Assembly: GCF_001426745.1 (NCBI RefSeq)
Contig: NZ_LMFI01000016.1
Coordinates: 62,001-126,000, forward strand
Source of the DNA: Nocardioides sp. Root140
Lineage (GTDB): Bacteria > Actinomycetota > Actinomycetes > Propionibacteriales > Nocardioidaceae
Direction: 5' to 3'
Length of the DNA: 64,000 nucleotides
In this document: positions 24,909-33,836 of the stretch, one piece after another
How positions within the stretch are numbered: the stretch's first letter is position 1
Layout of the letters: every line of letters starts with the position of its first letter
Program-made: the position numbers and the translations under genes
The notes under the pieces: model-generated
The model's input: only the letters and a program-made list of their open reading frames with translations
What the model was told of the DNA's origin: nothing
Databases searched by the model: none

Positions 24909-25949
24909 TCAGAACGTTGCCGCATCGATGACGAAGCGGTAGCGAACGTCGGAGTCGAGGACTCGCTGGTAGGCGTCGTTGATCTCGCTGGCGGGGATGA
25001 CCTCGATCTCTGCGCCGAGGCCGTGCTCGGCGCAGAAGTCGAGCATCTCCTGGGTCTCGCGGATGCCGCCGATCATGGAACCGGCGAAGGAACGGCGGCC
25101 CATGATCAAGGAGAACGCCTGCACAGGGAGCGGTTGTGCGGGCGCTCCGACGTTGACGAGGGCACCGTCGAGGGCAAGGAGTTGCAGGTAGGCGTTGATG
25201 TCGATGGAGGCGCTGACGGTGTTGACGATCAGGTCGAAGCTGCCGGCCAGGTCGGTGAACGTGTCCTCGTCGCTGGTGGCGTGGTAATGGTCGGCTCCCA
25301 GGCGGAGGCCGTCCTCCTGCTTCTTCAGCGACTGGGACAGGACGGTGACCTCGGCGCCCATGGCGTGGGCGAGCTGGACGCCCATGTGGCCGAGGCCTCC
25401 GAGCCCCACGATCGCGACCTTCTTGCCGGGTCCGGCGCCCCAGTGGCGCAGCGGGGAGTAGGTGGTGATGCCCGCGCACAGCAGCGGGGCTGCGACGTCC
25501 AGGTCAAGGCCGTCGGGGATGCGGAGAACGAACTTCTCCGTCACCACCACGTGCGTGGAGTAGCCGCCCTGGGTGATGGTCCCGTCACGGTCGACGATGC
25601 CGTAGGTGCCGGTGTTCCCGGCCAGGCAGTACTGCTCCTCCCCGGCTCGACAGTTGGCGCAGTCGCCGCAGGAGTTCACCATGCAACCCACTCCCACTCG
25701 GTCGCCGACAGCGTGCGCGGTGACGGCCGAGCCGACCTCGGTGACGATGCCGGCGATCTCATGGCCCGGCACCAGCGGGTAGGGCTGGGGACCCCAGTCT
25801 CCGCGGACCGTGTGGATGTCGGAGTGGCAGATGCCGGCGTACTTCACCTCGATCAGCACGTCGTACGGGCCGAGGTCTCGGCGCTCGATGGTGGTGGGCA
25901 CGAGGCCGCCAGTGGCGGATCGAGCGGCATAGGCGTTGACGGTCACCAT
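24909..25949 (-). CDS. NAD(P)-dependent zinc alcohol dehydrogenase (cinnamyl-alcohol/aldehyde reductase type)
   Basis: A 346-residue medium-chain dehydrogenase. Catalytic-zinc ligands are in KYAGICHSDIHTVRGDWG and LVPGHEIAGIV, structural zinc cysteines in NSCGDCANCRAGEEQYC near residue 95, and the nucleotide site is VAIVGLGGLGHMGVQLAHAM near residue 180. This subgroup (YahK/AdhC-like) reduces a broad range of aldehydes with NADPH. AGGAG sits ahead of the ATG at 25949. It is downstream of an MFS gene (65-bp gap), and both are divergent from an XRE/MmyB-type regulator, an arrangement often seen for aldehyde or drug stress modules. Confidence 0.9.
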   Translation of the reverse strand: MVTVNAYAARSATGGLVPTTIERRDLGPYDVLIEVKYAGICHSDIHTVRGDWGPQPYPLVPGHEIAGIVTEVGSAVTAHAVGDRVGVGCMVNSCGDCANCRAGEEQYCLAGNTGTYGIVDRDGTITQGGYSTHVVVTEKFVLRIPDGLDLDVAAPLLCAGITTYSPLRHWGAGPGKKVAIVGLGGLGHMGVQLAHAMGAEVTVLSQSLKKQEDGLRLGADHYHATSDEDTFTDLAGSFDLIVNTVSASIDINAYLQLLALDGALVNVGAPAQPLPVQAFSLIMGRRSFAGSMIGGIRETQEMLDFCAEHGLGAEIEVIPASEINDAYQRVLDSDVRYRFVIDAATF

Positions 25950-26014
25950 GGGTTCTCCTGTTCGGTGTTCAAGGGGTCTGTGGAGTGGAGTGGGAATTGG
26001 GCATGGCCGGTGAC

Positions 26015-27223
26015 TCACGGCCTCATGGGGAACGCCGTACGGCGTCCGAGGAACGCCAGCGTCAGGGCAGTCAGGGCGAGCACGACCATGACGATCGGGA
26101 GGGCGATGCCGTCGAAGTTGCCGATGACGACGGCGCCGACCACGCCGGCGGCGAAGATGGCCAGGTTGAAGGCGACGCCGAGCATGGAGTTCGCGACATC
26201 GGCGTTGTCGCCACTGGCGATGCTGATGGCCGTCTGCAGTTGGGCTGCCGCGCCACCGAAGGCCAGCCCCCACAGGACGATCGCCATCAGGACTGCGACG
26301 ACGGAGTGGTGGCCGACGATGAAGAGTGCGCCGGCGGCGATGAACAGAGCGATGCTGGTCAGGACCAAGGGCCGCAACGTGTGATCGATGACGGCGCCGG
26401 TGACGCCGATGCCGAGCAGGGCCGCGACGCCGAAGGTGACCAGCGCGACGTCCACGGAGAGGTCGAGTCCACCCGAGCTGAGATAGGCCGAGATGTAGGT
26501 GTAGACGATGTTGTGCGCGAGCATCCACGCCACGATCACGGCGAGGATCACCGCGACACCGGGAAGGTGCAGCACGCGGACCAGCGCGATCTGCGTGGTT
26601 GCGGCCTGGCCGGGTGCGTCGGGGATCAGGAGTGCGGCCAGAACCGCGGTGATCAGCGTCAGGACCGCCAGGGTTCCGAAGGACCAGCGCCAGTCGGATG
26701 TCGCGCCGAGCCACGAACCGAAGGGTGTTCCGACGGCCAGGCCCAGCGGCACTCCGATCGAGGCGATCGCCAGTGCCCTGCCGGTGTACCGGGGTGCGGT
26801 GATGCGCCGTGCGTACCCGGCGGTCATCCCCCAGACCAGGCCGGCGAACGCCCCACCCACGAACCGTGCGGCGAGGGAGAGGGCGATCTCACTGGAGAGC
26901 GCAGTCACGACGTTGGCGGCAAGGATCCCGAGGATGCCCACGATGAAGACCGGCTTGCGGCGCATCCCCCGGGTCAACGCAACCGCGGGGATCGCTGCGA
27001 TCACCGTGCCCAGGGCAAAGGCGCTCACGAACTGCCCCGCGACTCCCTCACTGACGCTCAGCCCCACAGCGATCTGCGGCAACAGGCCCGCAGGCATGGT
27101 CTCGGTCGCGATGAGCAGGAATCCCATCAGTGCCATCACCAACAGGGCCGCCAGGGGAAGCCGGTCCCCGTCGTCGGTGGACGCCTCCGCCATGCGGTCG
27201 GACGTGGTGGTCTGGCAAGTCAC
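26015..27223 (-). CDS. MFS transporter, DHA1/AraJ-like
   Basis: A 402-residue membrane protein with 12 predicted helices, for example LPLAALLVMALMGFLLIATE and GQFVSAFALGTVIAAIPAVA. The A-loop TRGMRRKPVFIVGILGILAA and the block SIGVPLGLAVGTPFGSWLG place it among AraJ-like efflux carriers for sugars, drugs or small alcohols. The GTG at 27223 has GAGGAA eight bases upstream; ATG 27193 is the alternative. It is the first gene of a probable operon with the alcohol dehydrogenase and the lipoprotein, facing the regulator across a 133-bp gap. Confidence 0.85.
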   Translation of the reverse strand: MTCQTTTSDRMAEASTDDGDRLPLAALLVMALMGFLLIATETMPAGLLPQIAVGLSVSEGVAGQFVSAFALGTVIAAIPAVALTRGMRRKPVFIVGILGILAANVVTALSSEIALSLAARFVGGAFAGLVWGMTAGYARRITAPRYTGRALAIASIGVPLGLAVGTPFGSWLGATSDWRWSFGTLAVLTLITAVLAALLIPDAPGQAATTQIALVRVLHLPGVAVILAVIVAWMLAHNIVYTYISAYLSSGGLDLSVDVALVTFGVAALLGIGVTGAVIDHTLRPLVLTSIALFIAAGALFIVGHHSVVAVLMAIVLWGLAFGGAAAQLQTAISIASGDNADVANSMLGVAFNLAIFAAGVVGAVVIGNFDGIALPIVMVVLALTALTLAFLGRRTAFPMRP

Positions 27224-27356
27224 GGAGCGGTTCCTCTCGGGTCAGCGGGTCTGTTGCATCCATGTCACCTGATCGGCGGACGCCGAGGAAGTCACGGTCG
27301 GAAGGTGTACCGACAGGGCACCCCACGAGGCCGGCAGCCGCCGTACCGTTGGCGGC

Positions 27357-28232
27357 ATGGACAACCGAGCCGAGGTGCGTGAGTTCCTCACCAGCAGGCG
27401 AGCAAAGCTGACACCTCGCGACGTGGGCATGCCCGACGTGGGTCAGCGGCGAGTCCCCGGCTTGCGCCGCGGCGAAGTGGCTGCCCTGGCGGGGGTCAGC
27501 ATCGAGTACTACTCCAAGCTCGAACGCGGCGCCCTGGCCGGCGTCAGCGCCTCGGTGCTCGACGCGATCTCGCGGGCACTGAAGCTTGAGGAGGCCGAGC
27601 GCGCTCACCTCTTCCACCTCGCGCAGGCTGCCGACGGCACCAGCGCGATCCTGCGCCCCCGTCGGCGTGCCAAGCGTGCCTGGACGGCACCGCCCACGCT
27701 CCAGTGGGTGTTGGACGCCTTCGCGAACGGTCCGGCGATCGTCCGCAACGGGCGGATGGATCTGCTCGCATCCAACGAACTCGGCCGCGCGATGCACGCC
27801 TCGCTCTACGAACGGGCCGGGACCGAGGTCCCCAACTTTGCCCGCTACACGTTCCTCGACGAGGACTCCCGACGGTTCTATCCCGACTGGGACACGGCCG
27901 CTGACACGTGCGTCTCGATCCTGCGCACCGAGGCAGGTCGGGATCCCCATGACAAGCACATGCACGACCTGGTCGGCGAACTCTCCACCTGCAGCGACGA
28001 CTTCCGGCGACGATGGAGCAGCCACGACGTACGTCTGCACGGTTCCGGAACCAAGCAGTTCCACCACACGGTCGTCGGAGATCTCGATCTGGCCTACGAG
28101 AGCGTCGACATGGTCTCCGAACCCGGCCTCACGCTCACCTTGTACGCCGCCGAACCGGCCTCGCGAACCGCAGAGGCACTCGCACTGCTCGCCTCGTGGA
28201 CCGCGCCAGCAGTGCCGACACGGAACAGCTGA
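27357..28232 (+). CDS. XRE-family transcriptional regulator with MmyB-like ligand-binding domain
   Basis: A 291-residue regulator. The helix-turn-helix spans roughly residues 25-80 (RRGEVAALAGVSIEYYSKLE followed by RGALAGVSASVLDAISRAL). The rest is the MmyB-like domain, with APPTLQWVLDAFANGPAIVR and NELGRAMHASLYERAG, which in structural studies binds fatty-acid-like ligands. Adjacent, divergent MFS and dehydrogenase genes are the usual targets of this family. An inverted repeat GTCGG-N8-CCGAC lies about 40 bp before its start and might be an operator, though this is weak evidence. Confidence 0.9.
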   Translation: MDNRAEVREFLTSRRAKLTPRDVGMPDVGQRRVPGLRRGEVAALAGVSIEYYSKLERGALAGVSASVLDAISRALKLEEAERAHLFHLAQAADGTSAILRPRRRAKRAWTAPPTLQWVLDAFANGPAIVRNGRMDLLASNELGRAMHASLYERAGTEVPNFARYTFLDEDSRRFYPDWDTAADTCVSILRTEAGRDPHDKHMHDLVGELSTCSDDFRRRWSSHDVRLHGSGTKQFHHTVVGDLDLAYESVDMVSEPGLTLTLYAAEPASRTAEALALLASWTAPAVPTRNS

Positions 28233-28280
28233 GGATCGGCGTCACCACCGCTCCGGGGCCACGCTGAGCGACAACCCAGC

Positions 28281-29192
28281 TCAGGACCGCTCCGCACCCT
28301 CGGGCGTAGGCAGCGCCTCCTCCGAGGAGCGCAGCACCGCGAGCAGGGCCGGGTTGCGGTCCCCCTTGCGCCAGACCAGCTGTTGGTACGACGCCCGGTT
28401 GCCCTCCTGGAGCGGGATCACACCGATGCCGCGCTGGACGACGTTGGCGACCGCCGTGTCGAGGGTGAAGGTGATGCCGACCCCGGCCGCCACGAGCGCG
28501 ATCACGGTCCACGAGTCGGGTGCGGTCTGCACGACGTTGGGCTGGAAGCCGGCCGCCTTGGCCAGGTCGAACATGCCGTCGCGCACGCTGGATCCGGGGT
28601 CGGCGGGCAGGGCGACGAACTGCTCGTCGCGCAGGTCGGCCATGGAAAGCCGTTTGCGTGAGGCGAAGCGGTGTCCGTGCGGGACGACGATCACGTAGCG
28701 CTCGGCCGCGATCGGGCGGTAGTCCACACCTTCGGGCTCGATGCGCCAGCGCGCGATCACGAGATCGAGCTCGCCGTCGACCAGGGAGCGCAGGGCCTCG
28801 TAGTTGTAGGTGGTGCTCCGCAGCGAGAGCTCGATGCCCGGGTGCTGCTCGCGCACGACCCGGCCCAGCTGGCCGACCAGCACGTGCGACGACGGGCCCG
28901 CGAAGCCGAGGCGGACCCGGCCGGTCTCGCCACGGCCGGCCGAGCGTACGGCGCGCTTGGCCACGCGCACTCCCTCGAGCACGTCGTTGGCCGGGCGCAC
29001 CAGCGCCTCGCCGGCGGTGGTCAGGCGCACGCTGCGGGTGGTGCGCTCGAACAGCGGCGACCCCAGCTCACGCTCCAGCTGCTTGATCATGCGGCTCAGC
29101 GGCGGCTGGGCCATGTGCAACCGGTCGGCGGCCCGGCCGAAGTGCAGCTCGTCCGCGACCGCGAGAAAGGCCTCGAGGTGGTGCAGTTCCAT
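28281..29192 (-). CDS. LysR-family transcriptional regulator
   Basis: A 303-residue regulator with a standard N-terminal winged helix, MELHHLEAFLAVADELHFGR then AADRLHMAQPPLSRMIKQLE, and a substrate-binding-type C-terminal domain from about residue 90 (GRVRLGFAGPSSHVLVGQLG). It is divergent from the CoA-transferase/acyl-CoA dehydrogenase/hydratase/nitronate monooxygenase operon, with two LysR-box palindromes in the 83-bp gap, so it most likely controls that operon and itself. Similar regulators act on aromatic or CoA-ester catabolic genes; the inducer is unknown. Confidence 0.92.
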   Translation of the reverse strand: MELHHLEAFLAVADELHFGRAADRLHMAQPPLSRMIKQLERELGSPLFERTTRSVRLTTAGEALVRPANDVLEGVRVAKRAVRSAGRGETGRVRLGFAGPSSHVLVGQLGRVVREQHPGIELSLRSTTYNYEALRSLVDGELDLVIARWRIEPEGVDYRPIAAERYVIVVPHGHRFASRKRLSMADLRDEQFVALPADPGSSVRDGMFDLAKAAGFQPNVVQTAPDSWTVIALVAAGVGITFTLDTAVANVVQRGIGVIPLQEGNRASYQQLVWRKGDRNPALLAVLRSSEEALPTPEGAERS

Positions 29193-29201
29193 CCGCCAAC
29201 T

Positions 29202-29252
29202 ATTGCGTCAGAAGCAATGATTGTCCACCGATTGGGTATTGGACGCGCAATA
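29202..29252. promoter_or_regulatory. two LysR-type binding palindromes
   Basis: ATTGC-N7-GCAAT at 29202-29218 contains the T-N11-A core TGC-N7-GCA. TATTG-N6-CAATA at 29237-29252 is a second palindrome about 35 bp on. Both lie between the divergent LysR gene and the CoA-transferase gene, the expected positions for recognition and activation sites. Confidence 0.6.
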
Positions 29253-29275
29253 GACTCCTCGGCGATGCTGAGGGC

Positions 29276-30472
29276 ATGACCTCACCGCTCCTGCCGCTCG
29301 ACGGAATCACCGTGGTGGCCCTCGAACAGGCCGTCGCCGCGCCCCTCGCCACCCGGCACCTCGCCGACCTCGGCGCCCGGGTGATCAAGCTCGAGCGCAT
29401 CGGTGAGGGTGACTTCGCCCGCCAGTACGACACGGCAGTCAACGGCCTGGCCTCGCACTTCGTGTGGCTCAACCGCGGCAAGGAGTCGGTCGCGCTCGAC
29501 CTCAAGGACCCCGACGGCCTCGCCCTGGCCCGCGAGCTGATCGCCGGTGCCGACGTGTTCGTGCAGAACAACGCCCCGGGCGCCGCAGCCCGGCTCGGTC
29601 TCGACCTCCAGGAGCTGGCCGACGAGAACCCGCGCCTGGTCGTGGCCTCCATCTCCGGATACGGCACCGACGGACCCCTGCGTGACCGCAAGGCCTACGA
29701 CATGCTGATCCAGGCCGAGTCGGGCCTGGTCTCCGTGACCGGCACTCCCGACACCGCGACCAAGACCGGCGTGCCCAGCTCCGACATCGCCGCCGGCCTC
29801 TACACCGCGCAGGCCGTGCTCGGCGCGCTGTTCCGTCGCGAGCGCACCGGCAAGGGCGGCGTGGTCGACATCTCGATGTTCGACGCCACCGTCGAGTGGC
29901 TCGGCCACCCGCTCTACATGCACCTCTACGGCGGCGTGCAGATCCCGCGCATGGGACTCAGCCACGCCTCGATCGCGCCGTACGACGCCTACCCCAGCTC
30001 CGACGGCCAGATCCTGATCGGCGTGCAGAACGACCGCGGCTGGCGCGCGCTGGTCACCCACGTCCTCGAGCTGCCCGAGCTCGCCGAGCACCCCGACTAC
30101 GCCACGAACCCGCAGCGCGTCGCGAACCGCGCCGAGGTCGACCGGATCGTCGGCAAGGCGACCCGCGGCTTCACCACCGCAGAGCTCGACCGGCGCCTGG
30201 CCGAGGCCGGCGTCGCCGCCGCGCAGGTCAACGACATGGCCGGCCTCGCCAAGCACCCGCAGCTCTCCGAGCGCGACCGCTGGCGCACGGTCGAGACGCC
30301 GTCCGGCCCGGTCGACGCGGTCCTGCCGCCGACCACGTTCCGCGACGTCGAGCTGCCGATGGGTCCGATCCCGGCGTTGGGCGAGCACACGGCCGCCGTG
30401 CTCACCGAGCTCGGCCGTGACGACGTCGCCATCGCCAAGCTCGCCGCCACCGGCGTCATCGGCCTCGCCTGA
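29276..30472 (+). CDS. CaiB/BaiF family (class III) CoA-transferase
   Basis: A 398-residue CoA-transferase of typical length. The N-terminal GITVVALEQAVAAPLATRHL and ADLGARVIKLERIGEGDFAR, and SSDIAAGLYTAQAVLGALFR near residue 165 with the probable catalytic Asp, mark the family. NRGKESVALDLKDPDGLALA is the conserved CoA-binding loop. It is the first gene of a four-gene plus-strand operon that continues with acyl-CoA dehydrogenase, enoyl-CoA hydratase and nitronate monooxygenase, so it probably activates the acid that this operon degrades. Confidence 0.92.
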   Translation: MTSPLLPLDGITVVALEQAVAAPLATRHLADLGARVIKLERIGEGDFARQYDTAVNGLASHFVWLNRGKESVALDLKDPDGLALARELIAGADVFVQNNAPGAAARLGLDLQELADENPRLVVASISGYGTDGPLRDRKAYDMLIQAESGLVSVTGTPDTATKTGVPSSDIAAGLYTAQAVLGALFRRERTGKGGVVDISMFDATVEWLGHPLYMHLYGGVQIPRMGLSHASIAPYDAYPSSDGQILIGVQNDRGWRALVTHVLELPELAEHPDYATNPQRVANRAEVDRIVGKATRGFTTAELDRRLAEAGVAAAQVNDMAGLAKHPQLSERDRWRTVETPSGPVDAVLPPTTFRDVELPMGPIPALGEHTAAVLTELGRDDVAIAKLAATGVIGLA

Positions 30473-30520
30473 CTGCCACTCCCCTCACGACCTCCACCGA
30501 ACGAGCCCCCAGGAGTCCCC

Positions 30521-31669
30521 ATGGAACCCGACGAATTCGCCTTCGTCCTCGACGCCGTCCGCACCTTCATCCGCAAGGACGTGGTCGCGGCCGAGGACGA
30601 GATCGAGGAGAGCGACCGTATCCCCGACCGCCTGCGCGACAAGGCCAAGGCGATGGGGCTGTTCGGCTACATGATTCCCACCGAGTACGGCGGCCTGGGC
30701 ATGTCGGAGCTCGAGGACGTGCGGCTGGCGATGGAGTTCGGTTGGACCACGCCGAGCTTCCGGTCGATGTTCGGCACCAACAACGGCATCGCCGGGCAGG
30801 TCCTGGTCAACGCTGGCACCGAGGCCCAGAAGGAGCGCTGGCTGCCCGGGTTGGCCAGCGGCGACCTGGTGGCGTCGTTCGCGCTCACCGAGCCCGAGGC
30901 AGGCTCCGACCCCAGCGGCCTGCGCACCAAGGCGGTCCGCGAGGGCGACGACTACGTCATCTCCGGCCAGAAGCGCTTCATCACCAACGCGATGTACGCC
31001 GACCTGCTGATGGTCTTCGCACGCACCGGTGACGTCACTGACGGCACGAAGGGCATCTCGGTGTTCGTCGTACCCACTGACACACCGGGCGTCACCGTCG
31101 GGCCGAAGGACGCCAAGATGGGCCAGCGCGGCGCGGCCACCTCCGAGGTGTTCTTCGACAACGCGCGCGTGCCGGTCGGCAACCTGGTCGGCGAGGTCGA
31201 GGGCGAGGGCTTCGGCACCGCCATGCGGTCGCTGGTCAAGGGCCGGATCCACATCGCCGCGATGTCGGTCGGACTCTCCAAGCGCCTGATCCACGAGAGC
31301 CTCAAGCACGCCACCACCAACACCCAGGGCGGCACGAAGCTGGCCGACTTCCAGCTGGTGCAGGCGATGCTCGCCGACAGCGAGGCCGAGTCGTTCGCCG
31401 GCGAGTGCATGGTGCTCGAGGCGGCCCGCCGCTACGACGACGAGTCCGACCGGCGCATCGCACCGTCGAGCGCGAAGCTGTTCTGCACCGAGATGGTCGA
31501 CCGGGTCGCCGACCGGGCCGTCCAGATCCACGGCGGCATGGGCTACATGAGCGAGGTCCCGGTGTCGCGGTTCTACCGTGACGCCCGCCTGTTCCGGCTC
31601 TACGAGGGCACCAGCGAGATCCAGAAGCTGATCATCGCCAAGCAGATGATCCGGGCCTTCGAGGCATGA
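30521..31669 (+). CDS. acyl-CoA dehydrogenase
   Basis: A 382-residue FAD-dependent dehydrogenase. FALTEPEAGSDPSGLRTKAV near residue 123 and SGQKRFITNAMYADLLMVFA near 147 are the two flavin signatures. The C-terminal IHGGMGYMSEVPVSRFYRDA and LYEGTSEIQKLIIAKQM carry the catalytic Glu in YEGTSEIQ. It starts 48 bp after the CoA-transferase and overlaps the enoyl-CoA hydratase by 4 bases. The sequence differs clearly from the acyl-CoA dehydrogenase at 16917-18086, so the two should have different substrates. Confidence 0.93.
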   Translation: MEPDEFAFVLDAVRTFIRKDVVAAEDEIEESDRIPDRLRDKAKAMGLFGYMIPTEYGGLGMSELEDVRLAMEFGWTTPSFRSMFGTNNGIAGQVLVNAGTEAQKERWLPGLASGDLVASFALTEPEAGSDPSGLRTKAVREGDDYVISGQKRFITNAMYADLLMVFARTGDVTDGTKGISVFVVPTDTPGVTVGPKDAKMGQRGAATSEVFFDNARVPVGNLVGEVEGEGFGTAMRSLVKGRIHIAAMSVGLSKRLIHESLKHATTNTQGGTKLADFQLVQAMLADSEAESFAGECMVLEAARRYDDESDRRIAPSSAKLFCTEMVDRVADRAVQIHGGMGYMSEVPVSRFYRDARLFRLYEGTSEIQKLIIAKQMIRAFEA

Positions 31670-32475
31670 GCGCCCCCACCAGCCCTGGCCTCCTGGTCGA
31701 GGACCACGGCCCGGTCCGCGTCCTGACCCTCAACCGCCCCGAGCGCCGCAACGCCGTCGACCTCGACGACCGTGCCACGCTGCTCGACGCGCTCGTGCTC
31801 GCGGAGCGGGAGTCACGCGCGATCGTGCTCACCGGTGCCGCCCCGATGTTCTGCTCCGGCGGTGACATCGGCTCGATGACGACGGACCCGGAGATCAGCC
31901 GCCGCCGACTCGAACTGGTCAACGCGATCGCCCGACAGATGGTCACCTCGGCGACACCGATCGTCGCGGCCGTCGAGGGCGGTGCCTTCGGCCTCGGCCT
32001 GGCCCTGGCCTGCGCCTGCGATCTCGTGGTCGCCTCCGAGTCGGCCCGGTTCGCCGCGTCGTTCGCGAAGATCGGGCTGGCCCCCGACACCGGCCTGCTC
32101 TGGTCGCTCCCCCAGCGGGTGGGGCCGGCGCTGACCCGACGGATGGTGCTGACCGCCTGCACCCTCGATGCTCCCGCCGCCCTTGCCTGCGGCCTGGTCG
32201 ACGAGCTGGTCGACGACAGCACGGTCCTCGACAGGGCGCTCGTCCTGGCCGGCGAGCTCGCCACGAAGTCCGCACCGGCGCTCGCCGGCGTACGCCGCAT
32301 CCTCGCCCAGCCCGACCAGACCCTCGAGGGCATCCTGACAGCGGAGGCCGAGGTGCAGATGAGTCTCTTCTCAACCCCTGAGTTCGCCGAGGGCCGCGCC
32401 GCCTTCTTCGAGCGCCGTCCCGCGGACTTCGCGGGCGCTGCCGCGTCCCCCGTCTCGGTCGAGGTGTTGTCATGA
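31666..32475 (+). CDS. enoyl-CoA hydratase/isomerase family protein
   Basis: A 269-residue crotonase-fold enzyme. VRVLTLNRPERRNAVDLDDR opens the fold, and the oxyanion-hole loops are AIVLTGAAPMFCSGGDIGSM near residue 50 and VEGGAFGLGLALACACDLVV near residue 104. In the position where hydratases keep a second catalytic Glu, the sequence reads GLAPDTGLLWSLPQRVG, with Asp, as in isomerases or other crotonases. It overlaps both neighbours by 4 bases (ATGA), indicating coupled translation. Confidence 0.9.
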   Translation: MSAPTSPGLLVEDHGPVRVLTLNRPERRNAVDLDDRATLLDALVLAERESRAIVLTGAAPMFCSGGDIGSMTTDPEISRRRLELVNAIARQMVTSATPIVAAVEGGAFGLGLALACACDLVVASESARFAASFAKIGLAPDTGLLWSLPQRVGPALTRRMVLTACTLDAPAALACGLVDELVDDSTVLDRALVLAGELATKSAPALAGVRRILAQPDQTLEGILTAEAEVQMSLFSTPEFAEGRAAFFERRPADFAGAAASPVSVEVLS

Positions 32476-33461
32476 CGGCACCGGCGCCCCGCCTGCGCAC
32501 CAGGTTCACCGAGCTCTTCGGTGTCGAGCACCCGATCATCCAGGGCGGCATGCAGTGGGTCGGCCGCGCCGGGCTCGTCGCCGCCGTGGCCGAGTCGGGG
32601 GCACTGGGCTTCCTCACCGCGCTGACCCAGCCCACGCCCGAGGACCTGGTCAAGGAGATCCTCCGCACCCGCGACCTCACCGACCGGCCGTTCGGGGTGA
32701 ACCTGACCATCCTGCCGACGATCAACCCGCCGCCGTACGCCGAGTACCGGCAGGCGATCATCGAGTCCGGTGTACGCATCGTCGAGACCGCCGGCAGCAT
32801 GCCCGCCGAGCACCTCGAGGTGTTCCGGCCGGCCGGCGTGAAGGTGATCCACAAGTGCACGAGCGTGCGACACGCGCTCAAGGCCGAGGCCCTCGGCGTC
32901 GACGCGGTCAGCATCGACGGCTTCGAGTGCGCCGGCCACCCCGGCGAGGACGACATCCCCGGACTCGTGCTGATCCCCGCCGCCACGCGAGCACTGTCGA
33001 TCCCCGTGGTCGCCTCGGGCGGCTTCGCGGACGCCCGAGGCCTGGTCGCCGCGCTCGCGCTGGGCGCCGACGGCGTCAACATGGGCACCCGCTTCCTCTG
33101 CACCGAGGAGGCGCCGGTGCACCGCCGGATCAAGGAGCAGATCGTCGCTGCCACCGAGCACGACACCGAGCTGATCTTCCGGCCGCTGCGCAACACCGCC
33201 CGGGTGGCCCGCAACGCGGTCAGCCAGGAGGTCGTACGCCGACTCGACGCCGGCGCGGAGTTCGCCGAGGTGCGCGAGCTGGTGGCCGGCGTACGCGGTC
33301 GGTCGGTCTACGAGAACGGCGACCCCGAGGCCGGCATCTGGAGCGTCGGCATGTGCCAGGGCCTGATCGACGACATCCCCACCGTCGACGCCCTGGTCAG
33401 CCGGATCGTCGCCGAGGCCGTCGACCTCATCGCCGGTAGGTTGGCCAGCGCGGTCAGCTGA
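32472..33461 (+). CDS. nitronate monooxygenase family flavoprotein (IpdC-like)
   Basis: A 329-residue FMN TIM-barrel protein. FGVEHPIIQGGMQWVGRAGL (residues 14-33), VDAVSIDGFECAGHPGEDD near residue 140 and LALGADGVNMGTRFLCTEEA near residue 193 are family signatures. Homologues encoded next to CoA-thioester genes, such as IpdC of steroid degradation, act as dehydrogenases or double-bond reductases on CoA esters rather than on nitronates, and the operon context here (CoA-transferase, acyl-CoA dehydrogenase, hydratase) favours that reading. Last gene of the operon; a long inverted repeat follows 30 bp after the stop. Confidence 0.9.
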   Translation: MTAPAPRLRTRFTELFGVEHPIIQGGMQWVGRAGLVAAVAESGALGFLTALTQPTPEDLVKEILRTRDLTDRPFGVNLTILPTINPPPYAEYRQAIIESGVRIVETAGSMPAEHLEVFRPAGVKVIHKCTSVRHALKAEALGVDAVSIDGFECAGHPGEDDIPGLVLIPAATRALSIPVVASGGFADARGLVAALALGADGVNMGTRFLCTEEAPVHRRIKEQIVAATEHDTELIFRPLRNTARVARNAVSQEVVRRLDAGAEFAEVRELVAGVRGRSVYENGDPEAGIWSVGMCQGLIDDIPTVDALVSRIVAEAVDLIAGRLASAVS

Positions 33462-33491
33462 TCCGAGGCCGAGTCCGCCGCACGGCTCCGC

Positions 33492-33579
33492 GTCGCGAAC
33501 TGCGGCAGTTGGCGCCTCTCGTGCGGTCGCTCGAGCGGAACCGCGGACGCCGCACGAGCGAACTGCCGCAGTTCGCGAC
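33492..33579. repeat. long perfect inverted repeat between convergent genes
   Basis: The outer arms at 33492-33510 and 33561-33579 (19 bp, beginning GTCGCGAACTGCGG) are exact reverse complements. The inner arms CTCGTGCGG (33518-33526) and CCGCACGAG (33550-33558) also pair. It lies between the nitronate monooxygenase gene (plus) and a small minus-strand gene and may act as a bidirectional terminator, or be a member of the dispersed palindrome families. Confidence 0.65.
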
Positions 33580-33621
33580 AGGTTCTCCCTGCTCGGGGAC
33601 GCAACGCCCCCAGCGAAAGGA

Positions 33622-33801
33622 TCAGGCCTGCAGTGGACCGGCCCAACGCCAGTGCTTGTCAGGTCCGAAGTACTCCACACGGTTGACGCCGTCCGCGGTC
33701 TCTTCCTCGATGCGGGCCCACTCGAGAGCTGCGGCGTGGTCTGGATGGTCGCCCTCGGCCACGACCTGGCCGAGGGCGTCAAGGAAGCGGTAGCTCACCA
33801 T
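33622..33801 (-). CDS. small conserved-looking protein, unknown function
   Basis: A 59-residue acidic protein starting MVSYRFLDALGQVVAEG and continuing HPDHAAALEWARIEEETADG, ending VEYFGPDKHWRWAGPLQA. The regular alternation of hydrophobic and charged residues, strand-like start and tryptophan-rich end suggest a folded domain rather than chance. The start at ATG 33801 is in a suitable position relative to a palindrome (GTCTCA-N3-TGAGAC) 35 bp upstream that also lies before the prm activator gene. I know no family for it. Confidence 0.55.
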   Translation of the reverse strand: MVSYRFLDALGQVVAEGDHPDHAAALEWARIEEETADGVNRVEYFGPDKHWRWAGPLQA

Positions 33802-33836
33802 GGCCCACACGATTCACTCTTGTGCCGGCTCCACCG

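Noticed and set aside
30097..30648. A 183-residue minus-strand frame spanning the CoA-transferase/dehydrogenase junction
   Set aside because: It is Ser/Arg-rich shadow sequence crossing two well-supported plus-strand genes.
31632..33782. A 716-residue open frame on the minus strand over the crotonase and flavoprotein genes
   Set aside because: Both genes beneath it have complete family motifs on the plus strand; the long antisense frame is a normal effect of high GC.
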